Shown here: one piece after another, positions 56,401 through 60,674 of the stretch | Numbering within the stretch: the stretch's first letter is position 1 | How the letters are laid out: the number at the start of each line of letters is the position of its first letter | NCBI GenBank assembly: GCA_029561305.1 | Contig: JAKQJG010000037.1 | Coordinates: forward strand, 1 to 60,674 | DNA length: 60,674 bases | Origin: Bacteroidota bacterium | GTDB lineage: Bacteria > Bacteroidota > Bacteroidia > Chitinophagales > Chitinophagaceae | Direction: 5' to 3' | Position numbers and translations under genes: made by a program | Notes under the pieces: generated by a model | Database searches by the model: none | Seen by the model: only the letters and a program-made list of their open reading frames with translations | Told to the model about the DNA's origin: nothing

Positions 56401-57364
56401 TACTAACACCGGGGATACCACAATTTGTACAGGTGTATCAACAGCATTGTTCGCCACAGGTGGTACCAGCTACTCCTGGGAACCTGCTGCGTTGTTAAAC
56501 AATCCTGCCATTGCCAACCCTGTTGCAAATCCTGCTGTAAACAATATAAAATATGTAGTTACGGTAACCGGCGCCAATAACTGTATCAATAAAGATTCTT
56601 TTGTTGTTGCAGTGAAAGCTCTACCTGTTTTCACCGTTTCAGGAGATCAGTCTGTTTGTTTAAATAACAATGCCCAGCTGAATGCCACGGGTGGAAATTA
56701 TTATGAATGGAGCCCGGCATCGCTGGTAAGTGATCCAGGCATCAGCAATCCAACGGCGGTTACTGCCATCACTACCGCTTACTCTGTGTTGATAAGAGAT
56801 ACTGCCTGTAACTATGATACGATCCTTAACACCAATATCGAGGTGTTACCCATTCCCGTTATCAACGCCAGCAAGTCGAATGATGTAAGTTGTGCTAACA
56901 AAAGTTCCCAATTAGAAGCGACCGGCGCAGCATCTTATAGCTGGCAGCCTGCTGCTGATTTAAATAATCCAGCCAGTTCCTCTCCTATTGCCAGTCCTGC
57001 TGCCACTACCACGTATACAGTAACTGGTACTAACAGCGACGGATGTACCAGTACTGCAACAGTTACCGTTGTAGCAGATTTCAGTGACCGTTCCTTATTC
57101 CAGTTAGCCAATGCGTTTTCACCGAACGGTGATGGCAAGAACGACTGTTTTGGACTGAAGTATTTTGGCATTGTAACTAATTTACAATTTATCATATACA
57201 ACCGTTTTGGTGAAGTGGTTTTTGCTACCAGTAACGCCGCAGATTGCTGGGACGGTACTTTCAAAGGAAAGCCCTGCAACCCGGGCAACTTTGTTTACTA
57301 TGTAAAGGCAAAAAGCAATTGTGGGAACGTGGAGAAGAAAGGAAATTTGGTACTTGTGAGGTAA
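50474..57364 (+). CDS. Giant T9SS-secreted surface protein (LamG, PKD, glycine-rich modules, type B CTD)
   Basis: This 2296-residue protein has a signal peptide (SLKASAQ, about 28). In order: a LamG/concanavalin-like domain (about 32-230); a jelly-roll domain (257-462); an Ig-like segment; glycine-rich module 1 (575-990); PKD (1023-1073); glycine-rich module 2 (1083-1490); two PKD domains (1516-1636); a second jelly-roll (1721-1881); about four Ig-like repeats with [WY]SP/WQPA cores (1905-2200); and a CHU_C/gliding-type B sorting domain (2205-2296, FSPNGDGKNDCF). T9SS should export and anchor it. It is probably an adhesin; no enzyme motif was found. Confidence 0.93.
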   Translation: MSNTALMRMPTLFTFLCCLLFSLKASAQVSCTNWLHLPSNPSFVNVGDLDVSGNQITVEAVFYQTGTGAFEGDIVSKHNSPADVNYLLRANQGYITTSNGFFETPGNICTAELNKRYHVAMVYDGSTLKFYRNGFLLSQVTASGNLFQNNWPTQIGWYASQFWNSNFLGYVNEVRIWNVARTQNQVRSFMDNALPNPATQPGLLAYYTFDDLLNKQGNTAWDGSLNGTASLNNTVPACAFVADSCFVTGQQQTCSGSFGNPVVDITFGSGATNPGLPIATAVPGASTNYNFAGYATGNPPAVIFDGDYALVNAVPINSAWYTGAKDHTGNPNGYMAYFNSAPAPGEFYRQTVSDLCAGTTYEFSAWIANVLNPAVIPSAILPNITFKILDPATQSVLASFNSGDIAMENSMTWKQSSFLFTLPSTNSSVTLVLANNNVGGSAQPGNDLAIDDITFRPCGPLTKASFSFSQDIDSIGTNNCLGVELFGSITGSFNNPAYQWQISADSGLTYTNIAGANSLMAMTGALTNGRYLVRMLSAEAGNINSPNCSFISNILKIAVSDCGSTTGIKNIINYYTPVTAFNPCDNSISVEDAPGFKVGDTVLVIQMKGALIDSSNTAAFGSVTNYRNAGNYEYNYVQSISGNTIELKNVLQRQYDIPDGRVQLIRVPFYQNIHVTGTLTCLPWDGRKGGVVVFNVQDSLVLDAGIDVTGMGFSGGKVTNTNLNAANCFQNEFYYPANSVLAAPKGESIAELSVDRTSGKGRLASAGGGGLDHNSGGGGGGNASTGGIGGYPLLECSGTVFDSRGIPGNGLAYTNALNRIYLGGGGGAGHCNNGFVAPASNTNYDGGNGGGIVIINTNRLIGNNQRIISKGDSAYELNSTGGETHDGMGGGGAGGAVLINSNNITGNITIDVTGGRGGDMHATLLGGSVGPGGGGAGGVVWVNQNTVPGNYTIVNAGGRNGVMLQGANDAYGSEPGQAGVNLANLVLPISSQIFKPNIDSVRINDSLRFCKTFSFGGLAFTNTNPIQSYQWTFGDNNTAASQNTTHTYATAGDYEVKLVVIDINGCKDSITKTIRVNNCADTVINSYAAVLSIDICTNTITADDLSSFQVGDTVVIMQMKGVSIDSSNSNNFGSITNYNNAGKYEFNYVKSKTGNSIEFQNAFLNNYDAVRGRVQLIRVPYFSTLTVNSTLTCPAWDGSKGGVLIVNSAAEVNLNASIDVSNKGFSGGAVGAGFSCGNTDLWAIAFPAGGMKGEGIADYIQGFDAGGGRLATGGGGSYAANSGGGGGGNFGAGGFGGSHSNTCATTTQSMQGEAGDYSQGYRVFAGGGGGGGQQDDGQPVAAGGKGGGIVIIKAFTLNSNNQGIIANGESVSTLVRDEGGAGGGAGGSVLLFVNGYAGNLFIEANGGEGSSNENVIYPSRCHGPGGGGGGGFVGSSLTVLPPFITTSFNGGTAGLILNPASACFNSNYNATNGEPGGTEFNLAIPEATVPFVKNIDSVRIHDSLTACTSFDFKGIAYINNNPINKWEWSFGDGEADTLQNTSHTYSSYGDRIVKLVVTDINGCQDSITKLVSTSGIRFDFVHEQDACNPLSVLFRAVGDTTPEIYWSLGDGTVINNIRNPLHQFADTGLYLVQYSTGNIFTGCIDTVQKLIFIGYRNSNIILTPDTTICFGTSKILRADFDTSLRYCWSPLIYLEDTDPANQRTNTPGNITYTLLSASEENNLIINGDFSAGDNGFSTGYLSGSTPLAASSYVIGTTSINAGPATASCSDHTSGAGNMLIARNNAFTNDTVWSQTVTVIPNTTYQFSTYVQSLQVPSNINLELVINGNAVVENISPAGSCTWQQHAVLWNSGNTSSVTLAIQNKSNNSGIDDYFAIDDIKFSPWSIKKDTVRITVDTPVISTRADTSICESVTVELNTSGAATYSWSPAAGLSNTAAQSPFATPVTTTEYFVIGTSAFGCTATDSVTISVNPKPVITNTGDTTICTGVSTALFATGGTSYSWEPAALLNNPAIANPVANPAVNNIKYVVTVTGANNCINKDSFVVAVKALPVFTVSGDQSVCLNNNAQLNATGGNYYEWSPASLVSDPGISNPTAVTAITTAYSVLIRDTACNYDTILNTNIEVLPIPVINASKSNDVSCANKSSQLEATGAASYSWQPAADLNNPASSSPIASPAATTTYTVTGTNSDGCTSTATVTVVADFSDRSLFQLANAFSPNGDGKNDCFGLKYFGIVTNLQFIIYNRFGEVVFATSNAADCWDGTFKGKPCNPGNFVYYVKAKSNCGNVEKKGNLVLVR

Positions 57365-57404
57365 AACAACTCAACTTATTATACTTTATAAAAAAATTTT
57401 AAAT

Positions 57405-57440
57405 AAAAAAAGCGCATTCATATTATGTGAATGCGCTTTA
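57405..57440. terminator. Bidirectional rho-independent terminator
   Basis: A 12-bp stem (57409-57420 with 57428-57439) with 7-nt loop and flanking A/T separates the giant gene from the convergent HMA gene. Confidence 0.88.
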
Positions 57441-57461
57441 AATCATATTGGTTTACTCAAC

Positions 57462-57839
57462 TTACTCTTTCTTTTCGGCAGGCGCAGCTTCCACAGCAGG
57501 AGTTGCTTCAACGGGCTTCTTACAACACTTAGGCAAACGCTTGTAGGCATCTTCTTCCGCCGTTACATCATCGGCATCATAGCCAGCATTAGCAATGGCT
57601 GTTTTTACCTGCTCAATATTATTACGGTCTTTTAAAAAAGTAACCGTAGTGGTTTTCTTTTTTATATCCACTTTTACAGCAGTAATACCCGGCTCTCTTT
57701 TCATCAGGTAATTTTCAATCTTTGTTTTACACATTTCACATTGCACTCCAGGTGTTTTTATTTCTACTTTTTGAGATTGAGCAAAACCCATTGCAATAAA
57801 AGCAAAGAAGGATAATACGGTTAATGATATTGATTTCAT
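57462..57839 (-). CDS. Exported heavy-metal-associated (HMA) domain protein
   Basis: This 125-residue protein has a signal peptide (AMGFAQ, about residue 21) and an HMA domain (24-90) with the metal-binding pair C34/C37 in GVQCEMCKTKIE, DIKKKTTTVTF and GYDADDV. A second Cys pair (RLPKCCKKP) is followed by an Ala/Pro/Glu-rich tail. It resembles periplasmic copper or other soft-metal chaperones; the metal is not proven. Confidence 0.88.
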   Translation of the reverse strand: MKSISLTVLSFFAFIAMGFAQSQKVEIKTPGVQCEMCKTKIENYLMKREPGITAVKVDIKKKTTTVTFLKDRNNIEQVKTAIANAGYDADDVTAEEDAYKRLPKCCKKPVEATPAVEAAPAEKKE

Positions 57840-57865
57840 CGTTCAAATTTTTTTAAAGGTAGGAA

Positions 57866-58495
57866 TTATCTCCCCCACTCTGAGGGATTTTTGCGCCAGT
57901 TTAACAAAGTATCCTGCTGCTCCGCTGTTATCAGTCCTTTCTCCATGGCTGCTTCTATTAAGGAAGCATAATTGGTAAGCGACTGGTACGGCACCCCAGC
58001 ATCTAAAAATGCTTTATCGGCCACATCAAAACCATAGGTGAAAATTGATACCATGCCTTCCACGATCAGGCCTTCTCTTTTTAATACCTCTACTACCTGC
58101 AGGCTGCTTTTGCCAGTGGAAATAAGATCTTCGATCACCACCACTCTTTGCCCTTTTTCATAAAAACCTTCTATCTGGTTTCCCAATCCGTGTTCTTTGG
58201 GTTTGGGGCGAACGTAGATATAGGGAAGCTTTAACTGGTCTGCCGCCATAGCACCCCAGGCAATGCCGGCCGTGGCTACCCCGGCAAGCATATCCGCTTC
58301 AGGAAATTTTTCAAACACCACATTGCACATTTCACTTTTTATAAATTCCCTGATATAAGGAAAGGACAATACTTTACGGTTGTCGCAATAAATGGGACTT
58401 TTCCATCCGCTGGCCCAGGTAAATGGTTGTGCAGGATTTAATTTTATTGCATTAACTTGTAACAGCTTTTCAGCAACTGCTTTTTCATTTGTCAT
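57866..58495 (-). CDS. pyrE: Orotate phosphoribosyltransferase
   Basis: This 209-residue enzyme makes OMP from orotate and PRPP in pyrimidine synthesis. It has WASGWKSPIYCDNRKVLSF, GVATAGIAWG, YVRPKPKEHG and the PRPP-binding VVVIEDLISTGKSS. Length and order are normal. The promoter box (58500-58507) is 4 nt before the ATG. The 3' end of pyrB is 2 kb away on the same strand, but thioesterase, coaD and the NUDIX gene intervene. Confidence 0.95.
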   Translation of the reverse strand: MTNEKAVAEKLLQVNAIKLNPAQPFTWASGWKSPIYCDNRKVLSFPYIREFIKSEMCNVVFEKFPEADMLAGVATAGIAWGAMAADQLKLPYIYVRPKPKEHGLGNQIEGFYEKGQRVVVIEDLISTGKSSLQVVEVLKREGLIVEGMVSIFTYGFDVADKAFLDAGVPYQSLTNYASLIEAAMEKGLITAEQQDTLLNWRKNPSEWGR

Positions 58496-58499
58496 GGCG

Positions 58500-58507
58500 C
58501 AAATTTA
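58500..58507 (-). promoter_or_regulatory. TAnnTTTG promoter box 4 nt before pyrE
   Basis: TAAATTTG on the minus strand ends 4 nt before the pyrE ATG, as at the threonine aldolase and DUF4249 genes, and predicts a leaderless mRNA. Confidence 0.55.
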
Positions 58508-58537
58508 TGCCAGCCACAACGCATTTTAAATTTTATT

Positions 58538-59161
58538 ATGCACATCAAAATTTACTTCGGCGACAAACCTGTTTACCTCTGTGATGAGCTCAATGAGGAA
58601 CTGCAAGAGATACTGCATCATCCCGATGCGGTGTTTATGGATGAGATTTCCAATGCAGGTATTAAATCATTGTTACACGAAATTGTAAAAGAAGAATTTC
58701 ATGCCGGTGTATTGGTAAACAATAACCTGAAGGAACTAAAAAAAGCTTTCTTTAAAAATTTTACGCCTATAGAAGCGGCTGGAGGCATTGTAGAGAATGA
58801 TAAAAAAGAATTGCTGTTTATTTTCCGCCTGGGTAAATGGGATCTGCCAAAAGGGAAAGTGGAAAAAGGGGAAGATATTGAAGCCACTGCTGAACGGGAA
58901 GTGGAAGAAGAAACCGGTGTAACGCAGTTGAAAATGAAAAAGAAAATCGGCGAAACTTACCACACCTACAATGCCTTTGGAAAACATTTTATCAAGACTA
59001 CGCATTGGTTTCACATGACATGCCCATCTAAACAGGAAGTAAAACCGCAAACTGAAGAAGATATTGCTGAGGTCAAATGGGTGAAAGTAAAAGACATTAA
59101 TGAACCGCTGGAGAATACGTATCCTTCGATAAAAGATATACTAACTCAATGGGGGAATTAA
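58538..59161 (+). CDS. NUDIX hydrolase
   Basis: This 207-residue protein has a Nudix box (GX5EX7REUXEEXGU) starting at GKVEKGEDIEATAEREVEEE, near residue 106. The N-terminal 80 residues are an alpha/beta domain with no clear family match. Members hydrolyse nucleoside diphosphates linked to another moiety; the substrate is unknown. A 69-bp piece of this gene (58930-58998) recurs 360 bp downstream in the intergenic repeat region. Confidence 0.88.
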   Translation: MHIKIYFGDKPVYLCDELNEELQEILHHPDAVFMDEISNAGIKSLLHEIVKEEFHAGVLVNNNLKELKKAFFKNFTPIEAAGGIVENDKKELLFIFRLGKWDLPKGKVEKGEDIEATAEREVEEETGVTQLKMKKKIGETYHTYNAFGKHFIKTTHWFHMTCPSKQEVKPQTEEDIAEVKWVKVKDINEPLENTYPSIKDILTQWGN

Positions 59162-59165
59162 AGAG

Positions 59166-59272
59166 CCGTTTCTTGTTTCTCGTTTTCGGTTACTGGTTTC
59201 TTGTTTATACGTTCTTTTAGATTTTATACTTTCTGCAATTCAGCATAAAGTCTGCCTTCTAACAAACGAGTA
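59166..59272. repeat. Intergenic direct repeat, copy 1
   Basis: This roughly 105-bp segment recurs at 59358-59462 with one short indel and several substitutions. It begins CCGTTTCTTG and contains a TACGTTCTTTTAGATTTTATA core. The whole gap 59162-59494 (333 bp) has no supported gene. Confidence 0.85.
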
Positions 59273-59289
59273 ACGAGTAACAAGAAACA

Positions 59290-59358
59290 GAAAATAAAAA
59301 AGAAAATCGGAGAAACTTACCACACCTACACTGCCTTTGGAAAACATTTTATCAAGAC
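59290..59358 (+). pseudogene. Duplicated 69-bp fragment of the NUDIX gene
   Basis: 59290-59358 matches 58930-58998 (NUDIX gene interior) with three mismatches and no indel, at an exact 360-bp offset. It lies between the two copies of the intergenic repeat, with no start or stop context. It corresponds to the residues just after the Nudix box. Confidence 0.93.
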
Positions 59359-59462
59359 CGTTTCTTGTTCTCGTTTTCTGTTACTGGTTTCTTGTTTATA
59401 CGTTCTTTTAGATTTTATACTTTTGGCAATTCAGGACAAAGCAGGCCATTTAACAAACGAGG
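59358..59462. repeat. Intergenic direct repeat, copy 2
   Basis: Second copy of the segment at 59166-59272. It is joined directly to the end of the NUDIX fragment at 59358, indicating that fragment and repeat were duplicated as one unit. Confidence 0.85.
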
Positions 59463-59494
59463 AACGGCCAACAAGTAACCAGCAACGAGAAACT

Positions 59495-59929
59495 TTACAA
59501 AGCCTTCTTCAATATCGCCAACGTCAACCTGCTGATACAGATCAATTTTTCCGCGTCGTCGTAGATCCTGATATCCCATACATGCGTAGCGCCACCGAGG
59601 TGCAGCGGCTTAGCAATACCCGTTACAAATCCACTCCTTGCACTGCGTACATGGTTGGCATTTATTTCAAGTCCAACACAAATAAATTTATTGGGATCCA
59701 GTACTAATTGCGAAGCAACACTCGCAACTGTTTCAGCTAAGGCACAACTGGCACCGCCATGTAATAATCCGTAAGGCTGTTTGGTACGCTGGTCAACCGG
59801 CATTTTTATTTTTACATAATCTTCGCCGATCTCGGTCCATTCCATTCCTAAAAACTCTGCCATGGTGCCGGGCTCTATGGCTCCAAGGTCAGCTAATTTG
59901 ATCGATTTGTTATACCAGATTGATGACAT
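59495..59929 (-). CDS. PaaI-type hotdog thioesterase
   Basis: The ATG at 59929 gives 144 residues; the frame is open to 59971 but that overlaps coaD. The hotdog fold is shown by GTMAEFLGMEWTEIG, the catalytic region YGLLHGGASCALAETVAS and the later GLEINANHVRS. It probably hydrolyses acyl-CoA; the substrate is unknown. It starts 10 bp after the coaD stop and is likely co-transcribed. Confidence 0.88.
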   Translation of the reverse strand: MSSIWYNKSIKLADLGAIEPGTMAEFLGMEWTEIGEDYVKIKMPVDQRTKQPYGLLHGGASCALAETVASVASQLVLDPNKFICVGLEINANHVRSARSGFVTGIAKPLHLGGATHVWDIRIYDDAEKLICISRLTLAILKKAL

Positions 59930-59939
59930 ACAATATTTT

Positions 59940-60419
59940 TTAAGATGACTTATTATTTTTGATTGACTCATTTACCACGGCAGGTAAAAATTGCGATACA
60001 TCCCCGCCGTTCTTTAATACATCCCGTACCAAGGTTGATGCCACAGATGTGTATTGGGGCAAACAGGTAAGAAAAACAGTTTCAATATGGCCATTGATAC
60101 TTCGGTTCATATCAGCAATGGCTTTTTCATATTCAAAATCATTGACATATCGGATGCCGCGTAAAATAAAATTGGCACCGACCCTTTTGCAACATTCCAC
60201 CGTAAGGCCTTCATATACCACAGCTTCCACCTTTGGTTCATTGATATAAATTTCTTTTATCCAGCCCAGTCTTTGCTCTTCAGAAAACATTGGCACTTTA
60301 TTGGCGTTTCTGCCAATACCAATCACCACTTTATCAAACAAAGGCAATGCCCTGTTGATGATATCCGTATGCCCCATGGTAATGGGATCAAATGTTCCGG
60401 GGAAAAGGCAAACTCTCAT
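59940..60419 (-). CDS. coaD: Phosphopantetheine adenylyltransferase
   Basis: This 159-residue enzyme makes dephospho-CoA from ATP and 4'-phosphopantetheine. It has the nucleotidyltransferase motif FPGTFDPITMGH near residues 6-17, the RGIRYVNDFEYE motif and the C-terminal SSTLVRDV-like sequence ASTLVRDVLKNGGDV. Length is normal. It lies between pyrB and the thioesterase gene on the minus strand. Confidence 0.95.
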   Translation of the reverse strand: MRVCLFPGTFDPITMGHTDIINRALPLFDKVVIGIGRNANKVPMFSEEQRLGWIKEIYINEPKVEAVVYEGLTVECCKRVGANFILRGIRYVNDFEYEKAIADMNRSINGHIETVFLTCLPQYTSVASTLVRDVLKNGGDVSQFLPAVVNESIKNNKSS

Positions 60420-60493
60420 ATAATTAATTTGGAAATTGCTTGATTTGATAATTTAGAGATTTGATAATTTGAAAATTTGGTGATTGGGTTTTA

Positions 60494-60568
60494 CATCATC
60501 AAATCATCAAATCGCTCCATCATCAAATCTTTTCATCATCAAATCATCAAATCGCTCCATCATCAAAT
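60494..60568. repeat. 35-bp direct repeat with 40-bp period (two copies)
   Basis: 60494-60528 and 60534-60568 are identical, made of CATCAAAT words, in the gap between pyrB and coaD. The flank 60437-60484 has related degenerate TTGATAATTT units. Two copies and no spacer diversity rule out a CRISPR. Confidence 0.85.
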
Positions 60569-60572
60569 TGAT

Positions 60573-60674
60573 TTAATTACTCCTCCCCGCCAGCAAATAC
60601 AACACCGCCATCCTTACTGCCACTCCATTCTCCACCTGGTTCAGAATAATGGACTGGTTACCATCTGCCACATC
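60573..60674 (-). CDS. pyrB: Aspartate carbamoyltransferase catalytic subunit, 3' end (partial)
   Basis: The window ends inside this gene. The last 33 residues, with [20 protein letters not shown] and LLAGRSN before the stop, match the C-terminus of PyrB, which carbamoylates aspartate in pyrimidine synthesis. The 5' part is outside the window. Confidence 0.82.
   Translation of the reverse strand, partial: DVADGNQSIILNQVENGVAVRMAVLYLLAGRSN

Noticed and set aside
60494..60568. CRISPR-like repeat
   Set aside because: Only two units with a 5-bp spacer and no cas gene nearby.

Overview
The window is dense bacterial chromosome from a member of the Bacteroidota, most likely a Chitinophagaceae-like soil or freshwater organism. 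This assignment is inferred from gene content and was not searched. The supporting signs are several promoters with the Bacteroidota-type TAnnTTTG box, few Shine-Dalgarno sequences, a type IX secretion (T9SS) type B sorting domain on a 2296-residue protein, a DUF4249 lipoprotein, a GldM-C-like protein, a short RpoD-type sigma factor, a 7TM-DISM kinase with a LytTR regulator, and many Sec-exported proteins ending in AQ at the cleavage site. No tRNA, rRNA, CRISPR array, insertion sequence or phage gene was seen.

Layout. 1-10 kb: ROK sugar kinase, GNAT acetyltransferase, small unknown protein, UPF1-like helicase, methyltransferase, a GMC oxidoreductase with a xylose-isomerase-like TIM-barrel protein, and a LytTR two-component pair. 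10-20 kb: membrane protein, GH5 glycosidase, SIMPL-like protein, YafY-type regulator, DinB protein, an exported retropepsin-like protease whose stop overlaps the GTG start of a protein with four AMPK-type carbohydrate-binding repeats, then small exported proteins and an M48-like peptidase. 20-30 kb: DUF1801 and HhH proteins, an AsmA-like protein followed by a frameshifted small gene, a SpecificRecomb membrane protein, clpS-aat (N-degron pathway), folB-TPR, trxB, DUF4249 and rpoD. 30-40 kb: threonine aldolase with a glycosyltransferase, xanthine dehydrogenase subunits, YD-like repeat protein, quinone reductase and a possible clan CD protease-like lipoprotein. 40-50 kb: outer-membrane barrel protein, DUF1684, DUF6799, a PNPOx-like gene broken by one in-frame stop, UspA, a tandem-DUF1080 protein with a Gfo/Idh/MocA oxidoreductase, an S8 protease and membrane pyrophosphatase. 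50-60.7 kb: the giant surface protein, an HMA-domain protein, pyrE, a NUDIX hydrolase, a 333-bp repeat-rich gap holding a 69-bp piece of the NUDIX gene, a thioesterase, coaD and the 3' end of pyrB.

How the genes work together. Two separated loci (GMC oxidoreductase plus isomerase-like protein; DUF1080 plus Gfo/Idh/MocA) carry the enzyme families reported for bacterial 3-keto-glycoside breakdown. With GH5, the ROK kinase and the carbohydrate-binding protein they suggest a glycan-degrading lifestyle. clpS and aat form a two-gene N-degron unit. pyrE and pyrB lie 2 kb apart.

The most unusual items are the small frameshifted gene at 20631-20790, the nonsense-interrupted PNPOx gene at 42794-43309, the four-repeat carbohydrate-binding protein, the clan CD-like protein at 38309-39121, TAnnTTTG boxes placed exactly 4 nt before three start codons, a ROK kinase without its zinc cysteines, and the duplicated NUDIX fragment.
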